Positions 42,399-51,147 of a stretch of DNA of 64,000 nt are shown piece by piece. Made by a program: the position numbers and the translations under genes. The notes under the pieces were generated by a model. The model did not search any database, had not been told where the DNA came from, and saw only the letters and a list, made by a program, of their open reading frames with translations. The DNA comes from Gemmatimonadota bacterium (GTDB lineage Bacteria; Gemmatimonadota; Gemmatimonadetes; Longimicrobiales; Gaopeijiaceae). The stretch is taken from contig JAJEBR010000060.1 of the NCBI GenBank assembly GCA_022822445.1, forward strand, positions 62,001-126,000, in the 5' to 3' direction. Position 1 is the stretch's first letter, and every line of letters starts with the position of its first letter.

Positions 42399-45271
42399 CC
42401 CCGGATCCCCCTCAGAGATGTCAACTTCTCTTGCAATTTTGTAAACTGCAGTTTACATGATGCGAGCTTTTCGCGCTCGCGGGCGACCACCGCCTCCGGC
42501 GCCCGGGTCACGAAGTTCTCGTTGGCCAGCTTGGCCTGGAGACCCTTCAGCCGCCCTTGCAGGCGTTTGGTCTCACGGTCAAGGCGCTCCAGTTCGCGCT
42601 CCACATCGATGACCCCGGCGAGCGGCAGGAACAGCTCGGTGCCGTCGCGCAGGACCGCGCTCGCGCCGACGGTGCCGGGTGCCGCGGGCGCGGACTCGAT
42701 CGTCCCGATGCGGGCGAGCCGCCCGAGCATCCCGGCATGGCTACGGGCTCGCTTCGCGCCGTCGCCGCCAGTCACATGCACGGCCACCTCGCGCCCCTCC
42801 CCCACGCCGTATTCCTTGCGCATCGCGCGCACGCCGACGACCAGCTCCCGCAGCCAGTCGAAGCCGGCCTCGGCTGTCTCGTCGATGAGCGCCGGTGCTT
42901 CCTCCGGCCAGCGCGCGACGATGAGTGGGGTGCCCGGGGTCGGGCGGGCGGCAGGAGGAGTCGTTGCGTCCGGGGAGTCCGAATCGCCCGGGGCGTCGGG
43001 GATGTCCCGGGCCCCGGAGGTGCCGTGGGCGGAGATGCCCCGGCGGCCGCTTTCCGCGGCGACCGGCAGCCGTCCCCAAAGTTCCTCGGTCACGAACGGG
43101 ACCATGGGGTGGAGCAGCCGGCAGATCGTGTCGAGCACGTGCAGCAGCACCGCGCGGGCGGCGTCCCGGCCGGGGCCGGCGGCGCGCAGCCGGTGCTTGA
43201 CGCACTCCATGTACCAGTCCGCGAATTCGCCGCGGAAGAAGTCGCGCAGGACCTCGGCGGCGCCGTGGATGCGGAAGCCGTCCAGCTCCTCGCCGGTGCG
43301 CCGGATCGCACGCTGCTGGCGGGAGAGGATCCAGCGGTCCTCGAGGGCGAGATCGTCCGTGACCGCCGAGAGCGCGGGCACCGGCTCGTCGCCCAGGCTC
43401 ATCAGGGCGAAGCGGCCCGCGTTCCAGAGCTTGTTGACGAAGTTGCGGCCGGGCGAGAACGCGGCTTCCAGGTCCTCGTGGTCGAGGCGGATGTCGGCGC
43501 CCACGCCCGCGCTGGCGATCAGGGTGAAGCGCAGCGCGTCGGCGCCGTAGAGATCCACCACCTCCAGCGGGTCGATCCCGTTGCCGAGCGACTTGGACAT
43601 CTTGCGGCCCTGGATGTCGCGCACGGTGCCGTGCAGGTAGACCCGCCGGAAGGGCTCGGCGCCCATCGCGTGGTACCCCGACATGATCATGCGGGCCACC
43701 CAGAAGAAGAGGATCTCGGGCGCGGTGGACAGCGTGTGGCCCGGGTAGAAGGCCCCGAGGTCGCGCGTGCGCTCCGGCCACCCGAAGACCGAAAACGGCC
43801 ACAGCCAGGAGGAGAACCAGGTGTCGAGCACGTCGGGATCCTGCTCCAGCCCGGCGCTGCCGCACTCGCCGCAGCGGTCCGGGTCCTCGCGGCAGGCCAT
43901 GACCGCGCCGCAGTCCTGGCAGTACCACACCGGGACCCGGTGGCCCCACCACAGCTGCCGCGAGATGCACCAGTCGCGGATGTTCTCCATCCAGTGCTCG
44001 TAGACGCGGGTCCAGCGGTCCGGGACGAAGGTGATGGTGCCGTCGCGCGAGGCCTGCAGCGCCGGGCGGGCGAGCGGCTCCATGCGCACGAACCACTGCT
44101 CGCTGAGGCGCGGTTCGACGACGGTGTCGCAGCGGTAGCAGGTCGGGACGGCGTGGTCGTGGTCGTCCGTGCCCGCGAGGAGGCCGGCGCGGTCGAGCGC
44201 GGCGACCACCGCCTTGCGGGCGTCTTCGCGCGGGAGTTCCCGGAAGGCTTCGGGCGCGTTCTCGTTCATCACGGCCCGCTCCGTCATGACGTTGAGGAGC
44301 TCGAGGCCGGTGCGCGACGCGATCTCGAAGTCGTTGGGGTCGTGGGCGGGCGTCACCTTCACCATTCCCGTGCCGAACTCCGCGCTCACGTAGTCGTCGG
44401 CGACGAGGGGGATGGTGCGTCCCGCGAGGGGGAGCTCGACGGTGGCGCCGATGAGGGAGCCGTAACGGGGGTCGGCGGGGTTCACGGCCACGCCGGTGTC
44501 GCCGAGCATGGTCTCGGGACGGGTGGTGGAGACGGTCAGGTGCCAGCGGCCGTCGGGCAGCTGGCCTACCGCCTGGGCCCCGGCCTCGCGGGCGGCAGCG
44601 GCGGCCTCTTCGTGCCCGGGCGCAAGCGGGTAGCGGAGATGCCAGAGGGACCCCCGCACCTCCGCGCCCTCCGCCTCCTCGTTGGAGAGCGCGGTCAGGC
44701 AGCGCGGGCACCAGTTGATGATGTACTCGCCCCGGTAGACCAGGTCGTCCTCGTAGAGCCGGACGAATATCTCCCGCACGGCGCGCGACAGTCCCTCGTC
44801 GAGGGTGAAGCGCGTGCGGTTCCAGTCGCAGCTGCACCCGATCGCCCTGAGCTGGTTCAGGATGCGGTCTCCGGTGTCGCGGACGTGCTCCCATACGCGC
44901 TCGACGAACGCCTCGCGGCCCAGGTCGTGCCGGGTCTTCCCCTCGGCGGCGAGCCGCTTCTCCACCACGTTCTGCGTCGCGATGCCCGCGTGGTCCGTGC
45001 CCGGGACCCAGAGCGTGACGCGCCCCTGCATCCGGCGCCAGCGGATCAGCACGTCCTGGATGGTGTTGTTGAGGCCGTGCCCCATGTGGAGGACCGAGGT
45101 CACGTTCGGCGGCGGGATCACGATCACATACGGATCCCCGCCCTGCTCCACGGCGCGGGCCGCGGCGGCGAAGTGGCCGCCTTCCTCCCACATGCACAGG
45201 ATGCGCGATTCGACCGGCCCGGGGTCGAAGGTCCTGGGGAGGGGGCCTCCCTGCGAACGTTCGGGCGGCAA
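42395..45271 (-). CDS. valS: Valyl-tRNA synthetase with repeat-derived C-terminus
   Basis: This 958-aa class I synthetase shows the HIGH-type motif in NVTSVLHMGHGLNN, an editing domain, KMSKS in GRKMSKSLGNGIDPLEVVDL, the anticodon-binding region, and the C-terminal coiled coil. An insertion rich in Gly/Asp/Pro/Thr lies in the anticodon-binding part, after the GRRGISAHG segment. The final residues (ASCKLQFTKLQEKLTSLRG) are encoded across copy 7 of the dispersed repeat (42420-42456), which keeps a helix-compatible frame up to the TGA at 42395-42397. The catalytic core looks intact. Confidence 0.96.
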   Translation of the reverse strand: MPPERSQGGPLPRTFDPGPVESRILCMWEEGGHFAAAARAVEQGGDPYVIVIPPPNVTSVLHMGHGLNNTIQDVLIRWRRMQGRVTLWVPGTDHAGIATQNVVEKRLAAEGKTRHDLGREAFVERVWEHVRDTGDRILNQLRAIGCSCDWNRTRFTLDEGLSRAVREIFVRLYEDDLVYRGEYIINWCPRCLTALSNEEAEGAEVRGSLWHLRYPLAPGHEEAAAAAREAGAQAVGQLPDGRWHLTVSTTRPETMLGDTGVAVNPADPRYGSLIGATVELPLAGRTIPLVADDYVSAEFGTGMVKVTPAHDPNDFEIASRTGLELLNVMTERAVMNENAPEAFRELPREDARKAVVAALDRAGLLAGTDDHDHAVPTCYRCDTVVEPRLSEQWFVRMEPLARPALQASRDGTITFVPDRWTRVYEHWMENIRDWCISRQLWWGHRVPVWYCQDCGAVMACREDPDRCGECGSAGLEQDPDVLDTWFSSWLWPFSVFGWPERTRDLGAFYPGHTLSTAPEILFFWVARMIMSGYHAMGAEPFRRVYLHGTVRDIQGRKMSKSLGNGIDPLEVVDLYGADALRFTLIASAGVGADIRLDHEDLEAAFSPGRNFVNKLWNAGRFALMSLGDEPVPALSAVTDDLALEDRWILSRQQRAIRRTGEELDGFRIHGAAEVLRDFFRGEFADWYMECVKHRLRAAGPGRDAARAVLLHVLDTICRLLHPMVPFVTEELWGRLPVAAESGRRGISAHGTSGARDIPDAPGDSDSPDATTPPAARPTPGTPLIVARWPEEAPALIDETAEAGFDWLRELVVGVRAMRKEYGVGEGREVAVHVTGGDGAKRARSHAGMLGRLARIGTIESAPAAPGTVGASAVLRDGTELFLPLAGVIDVERELERLDRETKRLQGRLKGLQAKLANENFVTRAPEAVVAREREKLASCKLQFTKLQEKLTSLRGIRG
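42420..42456. repeat. 37-bp GTMA/TKAC element (copy 7), inside the valS 3' end
   Basis: Units GTCAACTTCTCTTGCA (42420-42435) and GTAAACTGCAGTTTAC (42441-42456) flank spacer ATTTT. The second unit is a perfect 16-bp palindrome. The element is translated in the valS frame, contributing the last part of the C-terminal coiled coil. Confidence 0.88.
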
Positions 45272-45279
45272 GGGTGCTT

Positions 45280-46137
45280 CTACCGTGGACCCGGCCCGCT
45301 GGAGGTCGTGTCCGGTTTCACAGTGGGCGGGACCCTCGCCCTGCCGGCCTGCTCCTCCGCGCGCCGTTCTTCGCGCCGCTTCCGCATGGCTTCCACGCGC
45401 TCCCGCCAGCTCTGGCGGGCCGCCAGCGATCCCGCCTGACGCTGAATGTCGTTCATGCGGTAGGCCAGTTCGGCGCGATCGCCGCTGTAGTCGTAGGGGG
45501 CCGCGAAGCCGAAGGGGAGGGGGATCGCGACGTCGCCGAGGTGGATCATCCCCGGCGAGAGCCCCCAGCGCTTGCCGTCGTCGTCGGTGTAGGTCCAGTC
45601 CATGGCGCGCGACAGCGCCTGGGCTTCAGCGAGGGCGGAATCGTTGCCCTCCGCGATCAGCGTCGCGATCCGGATCGCAAGAAGCTGCTCGGGGGACGGC
45701 TCCACGAGCGCCGGGTCGACGGGCTGCCAGAGCCGGGGGTCGCCGGCGCCGAGCCGGAGGCGCTCGACCGCACTCCGGTACCGCTCCGGGAGGAACGGTA
45801 TGGACTCGGTCTCGATGTCGGGTCCCTCCACGTCGATCTCCGGGGCGTCGACCGTTTCAATGGTCGTCGGATCCTCCGGCGCGGCCACCTCGGGCGTCGA
45901 CACCTCGACGATCCGGACGACCTGGATGCCCTCGGGCTCGGAGGGCGTCGGCGGGAAGGGGATGACGGTGACATCCGGAACGGGGGGCCGGCCCAGCGAC
46001 GAGTAGAGAACGATCACCAGCAGGTGCAGGGCCGCGGAAACGGCCAGGCCGGTCAGCAGGGGCAACGGCCTGATCCCGCGGCGGGGGCGCGCTGCCTCCG
46101 GGGGTGCTGCCCGCTGCTGTCGTGCCATCGGCATCAT
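45280..46137 (-). CDS. TonB-like membrane-anchored periplasmic protein
   Basis: This 285-aa protein starts at ATG 46137 with AGGAGG upstream. It has a basic N-terminus, one membrane helix (LLTGLAVSAALHLLVIVLYS), a Pro/Glu-rich periplasmic stretch (VIPFPPTPSEPEGIQVVRIV, STPEVAAPEDPTT) and a soluble C-terminal part (SPEQLLAIRIATLIAEGNDS) with a charged end. The N-terminal layout resembles TonB proteins, but I see no canonical TonB C-terminal domain. It may be a divergent TonB or an unrelated anchored protein. It lies between an FAH-family gene and valS on the same strand. Confidence 0.6.
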   Translation of the reverse strand: MMPMARQQRAAPPEAARPRRGIRPLPLLTGLAVSAALHLLVIVLYSSLGRPPVPDVTVIPFPPTPSEPEGIQVVRIVEVSTPEVAAPEDPTTIETVDAPEIDVEGPDIETESIPFLPERYRSAVERLRLGAGDPRLWQPVDPALVEPSPEQLLAIRIATLIAEGNDSALAEAQALSRAMDWTYTDDDGKRWGLSPGMIHLGDVAIPLPFGFAAPYDYSGDRAELAYRMNDIQRQAGSLAARQSWRERVEAMRKRREERRAEEQAGRARVPPTVKPDTTSSGPGPR

Positions 46138-46156
46138 CCTGTTCCTCCTCGGCGCT

Positions 46157-46795
46157 TCACCGGTCCGGCGCGAGGGTCTCTCCTCCTTCGACCGGATTGC
46201 GTACCGCCGAGCCACAGGAGAGCGCCACCTCGACGACATCTCCGGGCGACACGGGCCCCACGCCCTCCGGCGTTCCGGTCGCGATCAGGTCTCCGGCCTC
46301 GAGGGTCATGATGTGGGAGATGAAACTCACCAGGTGGCGCGGCGAAAACGCCATCAGTGAAGCCTCCGCCTGCTGGCGCACCTCCCCGTTGACCGTCGTG
46401 GTCAGGGCCAGACTCTCTGGTAGGACAGCCGCGGCGTCGACAACGTTGCCTACCGGACAGAAGGTATCGATCCCCTTGGCGCGGGTCCACTGGCCGTCGC
46501 TGCGCTGCAGGTCGCGCGCGGTCACGTCGTTGAGCGCGACCACGCCGGCGATGTGCGACCATGCCTCGTCCTCCGGGACGCGGCGGCACCGGCGCCCGAC
46601 GACCAGCCCGATTTCCCCCTCGTAGTCGACACGGCCCGCGTCCGGGGGAATCCGGATCGGGTCGCCCGCCGCGATCACGGCCGACGGGGGCTTGAGGAAG
46701 ATGAGGGGTTCGGCGGGAACGTCGCTGCCCAGTTCCGCCGCGTGGTCCGCGTAGTTGCGCCCCACGCAGACGATCTTGCCGGGCGCGGGCGTCAA
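46157..46795 (-). CDS. Fumarylacetoacetate hydrolase-family protein
   Basis: This 212-aa protein starts at TTG 46795 four bases after the stop of the small membrane protein gene. It has IVCVGRNYADHAAELG, EPLIFLKPPSAVIAAGDPIR, VDYEGEIGLVVGRRCRRVPE with the metal-binding Glu residues, NDVTARDLQ and ATGTPEGVGPVSPGDVVEV. The family includes acylpyruvate hydrolases and 2-hydroxyhepta-2,4-dienedioate isomerases or decarboxylases. The short length fits the FahD-like acylpyruvate hydrolase and oxaloacetate decarboxylase branch. Confidence 0.88.
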   Translation of the reverse strand: MTPAPGKIVCVGRNYADHAAELGSDVPAEPLIFLKPPSAVIAAGDPIRIPPDAGRVDYEGEIGLVVGRRCRRVPEDEAWSHIAGVVALNDVTARDLQRSDGQWTRAKGIDTFCPVGNVVDAAAVLPESLALTTTVNGEVRQQAEASLMAFSPRHLVSFISHIMTLEAGDLIATGTPEGVGPVSPGDVVEVALSCGSAVRNPVEGGETLAPDR

Positions 46796-46799
46796 TCCC

Positions 46800-46997
46800 C
46801 TACCCGGCCTTCCGGGTGTGGATCCAGGTGCCGATCACGGCGCCGAAACCCGCGATGGCGAGGAATCCGGTGATCACCGACCACCAGAATCCCACGTCGG
46901 AGTGTCCTCCCGACCACCCCAGCCACGCGGTCTGGAAGGCACGGGCGGCCAGGGAGAGGAGGAAGATTCCAGCCAGGAAACCGAGTGCCTTCTTCAT
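46800..46997 (-). CDS. Small two-helix membrane protein
   Basis: A 65-aa ORF from ATG 46997 encodes a basic MKK start and two hydrophobic helices (ALGFLAGIFLLSLAARAF and SVITGFLAIAGFGAVIGTWI) separated by a short Gly/His/Ser loop. I do not recognise a family. The close spacing to the FAH-family gene and the clean membrane pattern support it as real. Confidence 0.6.
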   Translation of the reverse strand: MKKALGFLAGIFLLSLAARAFQTAWLGWSGGHSDVGFWWSVITGFLAIAGFGAVIGTWIHTRKAG

Positions 46998-47200
46998 GCT
47001 TGGTCTTTGGTCACGGGTGGGTGTTGTCGTGGGAGCGGGCCACGGGACGTTGCCGCGGCGCTGCTATGAATCTACCGGCATGGTGTCGGGGAACAAGGCG
47101 GGCGCCACGGACGACGGGCTCGCGCGGGATTGCGGCCCGCCTCGGAGTGCGGCCGGCCGCGCGCACCCGTGCCCCGGACCGCCCGCCCGGCGGTCCCGAT

Positions 47201-49804
47201 TCAGTAGAACTCCGCCACCCGGCGGCGGACCTCGTCCCACGGTCCCTTGAAGAGGGGCATGGGCGGCAGCGCCTCGCGGATGACGCGGCCGTACCTCCGC
47301 GTCAGCAGGCGGTCGTCGAGCAGGACCACGGCGCCCCGGTCGGTGCGGGACCGGATGAGGCGCCCGATCCCCTGCTTGAGGCGCACGGCGGCGTCGGGGA
47401 CCATCAGTCCCCAGAAGGAGTTTTCGCCGCGGGCGGCGATGGCCTCGAGGCGGGCCTCGGTGAGCGGCTCGGTGGGCACGCGGAAGGGCAGCTTCTGGAT
47501 GACGAGCGCGCGGAGCGGGCGGCCGCGGACGTCCACGCCCTCCCAGAACGACGAGGTGCCCAGGAGCACGGCGTTGCCCGCGCGGGCGAAGCGGCGGAGC
47601 AGCACGGAACGGTCGGCCTCGCCTTGGATGTGCAGCGGCCAGCGCCCGTCCGCCCCCAGGCTGCGAAGTTGCCCGGCGACGGCGCGCAGCGCGGAAAACG
47701 AGGTGAAAAGCGCGAAGAGGCCGCCCCCGCTCATCCGCGCCACCTCGAAGACGACCCGTGCGGTCGCGTCGTGGTAGGCGGAGGCGCCCCCGGGACCTCC
47801 GGCGCCCGGCAGATCGGTCGGCACGATGAGCGCGCTCTGGTGCTCGTAGTCGAAGGGCGAGCCGAAGACGGCTTCCTCGACCGGTAGCGCGATGTCGGGT
47901 CGAGCAGGCGCGGACGGGGACGGATCGCGGAGGAAGCCGGAGGATGCCGCCGTGTGGCCGGCGACCGCGCCCTCGTCGAGCCCCAGCCGCCGCTTCAGGT
48001 ACCCGAAATCGCCCTTGACCGCCATCGTGGCGGAGGTGAGCACGGCGGTGCCGACGTTCGCGAAGAGGTGCTCGGCGAGGACCGGGCCCAGCTCCACGGG
48101 GGCCGCCGAGAAGACGAGGTTCCTGGGGCCGCGCCGGGCGGACCTACGGATGTCCAGCCAGCGAACCATCGTGTGGTCGTCGCCGGCGGGGAGGAGGCAG
48201 AGCCGGAGCGCGCGGGCGATGCGGCCCAGCCGGCCCGCGGAGCTGCGCAGGTCGAGGAGGCGTCCTTCCAGTTCGGCGCGGAGTCCCTCGTGCTCGCCCA
48301 GCTGTTCGGCGATGAGGTCCAGTTCTCGCTCGAGATCGCCCAGTGTGACCAGGAGGTTTTCGAGGGCCTCGCCGATTCCGGGATCGGCGCCGGGCTCCTG
48401 GGTGGCCGGCGTGTCGGGGTGGCCGGCCTGCTCCGGGCGGCCGAGGCGCAGGCTGCCGCGGCCCGCGTGCGCGAGCGCCCAGGGCTCCATCAGCGCGAAG
48501 AAGTCGTTGAGCGCGGTGCGGGCCCCGGAGACGAGGCGGCGGGCGCGCCGGTCGATGCGTTCGTGCAGGCGGCGTGCCGTGATGGAGGTGCGCAGCTTAC
48601 CCAGCGTGGCGCGAGTGGAGGCCAGGATCCCCTTCCCTCCCCGGTCGAGCCGCGACAGCGCGCGGTACATGCCGATCCGCGTGGTTTCGGAGCCGAGCCG
48701 GGGGGTGGCCGCGTCCTCGAGGTGGTGGGCTTCGTCGAATACGACCCGCTTGTAGGGGGGCAGCACCGCCGCCTCGCGGAAGTTGTCGGCCAGGATCCGG
48801 ATCGCCAGGTCGGAGAAGAAGAGGGCGTGGTTGACGATCACCAGGTCGGCCGCGGCGCCGGCACGGCGGGCGCGCTGGTAGTGGCACTGCTGGAAGAACG
48901 GACACTTGGCGCGCAGACAGGCGTCGGTCTCGCTCCTCACCTCTTCCCACACCTCCTCGCTGGGGGCGAAGGACAGGTCGCTGCGGGAGCCGTCCTCGGT
49001 GCCATCGATCCATTCCAGCAGCTTCTCCAGTTCGGCGGAACGGTCGTCCGCGAAGAGGTCGGGTGCCGTCTCCGCCGCGAGGTGGGCCCTGCGGATGGAG
49101 ATGTAGTTCGCCCTTCCCTTCACCAGCGCCCAGCGGAACTTCTCGCCCAGGATCCCGCTCACGATCTCGAGGTCCTTGGCCACGAGCTGCTCCTGCAGGT
49201 TGATGGTGTTGGTGGACACCACCGTCCGCTCGCCGTTGCGAACCGCCCAGCGCGCGGCCGGAAGCAGGTAGGCCAGGGATTTCCCCGTGCCGGTCCCCGC
49301 CTCCACGAGCCCGATCCCGCCTTCGTTGAAGCGGGTGGCCACGAAGCCCAGCATTTCCCGCTGGCCCCGCCGGTCCTCGTAGCCGGGAAGCCGCGCGAGG
49401 GGGCCGCCGGGGGCGAGCAGGCCGGAGAGTTCCCCGACCTCCAGCGGTTCGATCTCACGCGGTTCGGGCGGTTCGACCACCACGTACATTCCATCGGCCG
49501 CATTGGTGACGATGGCCGAACCGATCCCCTCCCGATAGAGGCGCCCGGCCACATCCAGATCGGCATCGGACGGCTCCAGCAGTCCGGAAGGATGGTTGTG
49601 GATCATCACCCCGCCCTCCGGTGCATCCCTCGCCACCGCGAGCACCGCCGCACGGTTCCCGCGAGCCACCGCGCGGGCGTTCACGATCACCCGGTCGCGG
49701 GTCACGTCGGCCAGAAAGGACACCTCGCGCCCCCCTGCCCGCATCACTTCCTCCCGGATGACCCCCGCGGCCTCCGGCGACAGCCGAAGGGGCAGCGCGG
49801 TCAC
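47201..49804 (-). CDS. DinG-like superfamily 2 helicase with N-terminal JAB/RadC domain
   Basis: This 867-aa protein starts at GTG 49804, overlapping the upstream stop (GTGA). Residues about 15-125 form a JAB/RadC-like domain with MIHNHPSGLLEPSDADL. The helicase follows: GLVEAGTGTGKSLAYLLPAA (Walker A), VVFDEAHHLEDAA (DEAH), VLTSATMAV, and C-terminal motifs LLGTSSFWEGVDVRG and QGIGRLIRSRTDRG. In DinG and XPD, four cysteines hold an Fe-S cluster. Here CLRAKCPFFQQC supplies three, but the first position in RANYISIRR lacks Cys, so the cluster may be altered. DinG helicases unwind DNA at R-loops and damaged sites. The JAB fusion is uncommon. Confidence 0.88.
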   Translation of the reverse strand: MTALPLRLSPEAAGVIREEVMRAGGREVSFLADVTRDRVIVNARAVARGNRAAVLAVARDAPEGGVMIHNHPSGLLEPSDADLDVAGRLYREGIGSAIVTNAADGMYVVVEPPEPREIEPLEVGELSGLLAPGGPLARLPGYEDRRGQREMLGFVATRFNEGGIGLVEAGTGTGKSLAYLLPAARWAVRNGERTVVSTNTINLQEQLVAKDLEIVSGILGEKFRWALVKGRANYISIRRAHLAAETAPDLFADDRSAELEKLLEWIDGTEDGSRSDLSFAPSEEVWEEVRSETDACLRAKCPFFQQCHYQRARRAGAAADLVIVNHALFFSDLAIRILADNFREAAVLPPYKRVVFDEAHHLEDAATPRLGSETTRIGMYRALSRLDRGGKGILASTRATLGKLRTSITARRLHERIDRRARRLVSGARTALNDFFALMEPWALAHAGRGSLRLGRPEQAGHPDTPATQEPGADPGIGEALENLLVTLGDLERELDLIAEQLGEHEGLRAELEGRLLDLRSSAGRLGRIARALRLCLLPAGDDHTMVRWLDIRRSARRGPRNLVFSAAPVELGPVLAEHLFANVGTAVLTSATMAVKGDFGYLKRRLGLDEGAVAGHTAASSGFLRDPSPSAPARPDIALPVEEAVFGSPFDYEHQSALIVPTDLPGAGGPGGASAYHDATARVVFEVARMSGGGLFALFTSFSALRAVAGQLRSLGADGRWPLHIQGEADRSVLLRRFARAGNAVLLGTSSFWEGVDVRGRPLRALVIQKLPFRVPTEPLTEARLEAIAARGENSFWGLMVPDAAVRLKQGIGRLIRSRTDRGAVVLLDDRLLTRRYGRVIREALPPMPLFKGPWDEVRRRVAEFY

Positions 49805-51147
49805 GTCTTCAGCTTCTTCTTCCTGGCCGCCGGGAAGAGCACGTTGTTGAGGATGAGCCGGTACCCGGGGGAATTCGGGTGGAGCTCCAGGTCCGTGGGC
49901 GGGTCGCCGATCTGGTGTTCGGGATCCTCCGGATCGTGGCCGCCGTAGTAGGTCCAGGTCCCTTCCCCGAGGGTCCCGTGGATGTACTTGGCCCAGTTCC
50001 CCTCGACCCCGAGCTTCACCACGCCCGGCTTCAGGCGGTCGATCGCGAACGAAGTGGTCAGCCCGTAGAAGTCGGGCAGCACCGACTCGTGATTCTGCGT
50101 GAGCATTGCCGGGACGGGATCGAACTTGGCCGAGAAGTCGAAGAGGGTGAAGGCGCCCAGCTGCTTCCGCCACGGCGTGTTGACCTGGTGCCCGTCGATG
50201 TCCGAGAAGGAGTTCACCGACGGCGAGACCTGGATTTCGGCGTTCTCGAAGGCCATCGCGAGTCCCCAGTCCATCCTGGACCCGGCGTCGGGGTCTGGCG
50301 GCGTGCCGTCCGAGTATGCCGCGGCGATGTCCACGGAACTCGCCGCCAGCGCCAGCTCGAGCGTCTCCGGGGCCGAGCACATGGCGAAGAGGAAGCCGCC
50401 CTGCTCCACATAGTCCCGGATCGCGCTGCTGACCGCCTTCTTGAGCGACGGCACGTTCGGGTGGCCCAGCGCCCGGGCCGCCTCCTCGTTTCGGGCGACC
50501 TCCTCCTCGAGCCACGCCGCGCCTGCGTAGGTGATGTAGAACTTGGAGTACTGACCGGTGAAGTCCTCATGATGCAGGTGCAGCCACTCGTACTGGCTCA
50601 GGTCCCCTCCCACCACGTCCTGGTCCCAGATCTTGTCGTAGGGGATCTCCGCGTACTCGAGAGCCATCGTGACGGCATCATCCCAGGGCGCGCTGTTGGG
50701 GGGCGTGTAGATGGCGATCCGGGTCGCCTTCTCCAGGACCACCGACTCCATGTTGGACGCGGCGATGATCCCGCGGATGCGGGCCTCCTCGGCCGGACCC
50801 GCGGGCTCCACGGTCACGCCCATCAGCGCGGCATGCCGCCGCGTGTCATCGGTGTCGGGGAGCAGGAACGACCCGCCCTGAAAGTTGAGAAGCCACTCCG
50901 CGCGCCCCCCCTGGTCCAGGACCCGATAGGTGAGTCCGTACGCCTTGAGGTGGTTGGCCTGGGTACGGTCCATGGGGACGAGGAGCATCTGCGCGGAAGC
51001 GGGGCCGCCGGTGGCGAGAGTGGCGGCAAGCGCGAGGCTGGCGAAGAGAAATGTCAAGAGAACATGACATTTCGTAAAGCACAGTTTACATTGGATCCCC
51101 TCAGGGCGCGCTCGGCGAGGGCCATGCGCTGGCGGACCGCCGATCAC
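49801..51147 (-). CDS. Exported GATase-like protein (often labelled asparagine synthetase B)
   Basis: This 448-aa protein has a signal peptide (LLTFLFASLALAATLATGGP). GTG 51147 overlaps the TPR gene stop. Its n-region crosses copy 8 of the dispersed repeat. The mature part contains RIAIYTPPNSAPWDDAVTMA, YDKIWDQDVVGGDLSQYEW, YVEQGGFLFAMCSAPETLEL and a late YHGTL-like YIHGTLGEGTWTYYGGHDPE, a pattern similar to class I glutamine amidotransferase folds. Close relatives are often misnamed asparagine synthetase B; I see no synthetase domain. It sits in a coupled cluster between a TPR protein and the DinG-like helicase. The function is unknown. Confidence 0.8.
   Translation of the reverse strand: MIGGPPAHGPRRARPEGIQCKLCFTKCHVLLTFLFASLALAATLATGGPASAQMLLVPMDRTQANHLKAYGLTYRVLDQGGRAEWLLNFQGGSFLLPDTDDTRRHAALMGVTVEPAGPAEEARIRGIIAASNMESVVLEKATRIAIYTPPNSAPWDDAVTMALEYAEIPYDKIWDQDVVGGDLSQYEWLHLHHEDFTGQYSKFYITYAGAAWLEEEVARNEEAARALGHPNVPSLKKAVSSAIRDYVEQGGFLFAMCSAPETLELALAASSVDIAAAYSDGTPPDPDAGSRMDWGLAMAFENAEIQVSPSVNSFSDIDGHQVNTPWRKQLGAFTLFDFSAKFDPVPAMLTQNHESVLPDFYGLTTSFAIDRLKPGVVKLGVEGNWAKYIHGTLGEGTWTYYGGHDPEDPEHQIGDPPTDLELHPNSPGYRLILNNVLFPAARKKKLKT
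51053..51089. repeat. 37-bp GTMA/TKAC element (copy 8), in the N-terminal coding region
   Basis: Units GTCAAGAGAACATGAC (51053-51068) and GTAAAGCACAGTTTAC (51074-51089) flank spacer ATTTC. In the frame of the GATase-like gene it encodes QCKLCFTKCHVLL, the basic region before the signal-peptide core. Confidence 0.87.

Noticed and set aside
49801-51147. Asparagine synthetase B
   Set aside because: There is no N-terminal nucleophile Cys after Met and no ATP-pyrophosphatase synthetase domain; the protein is exported.
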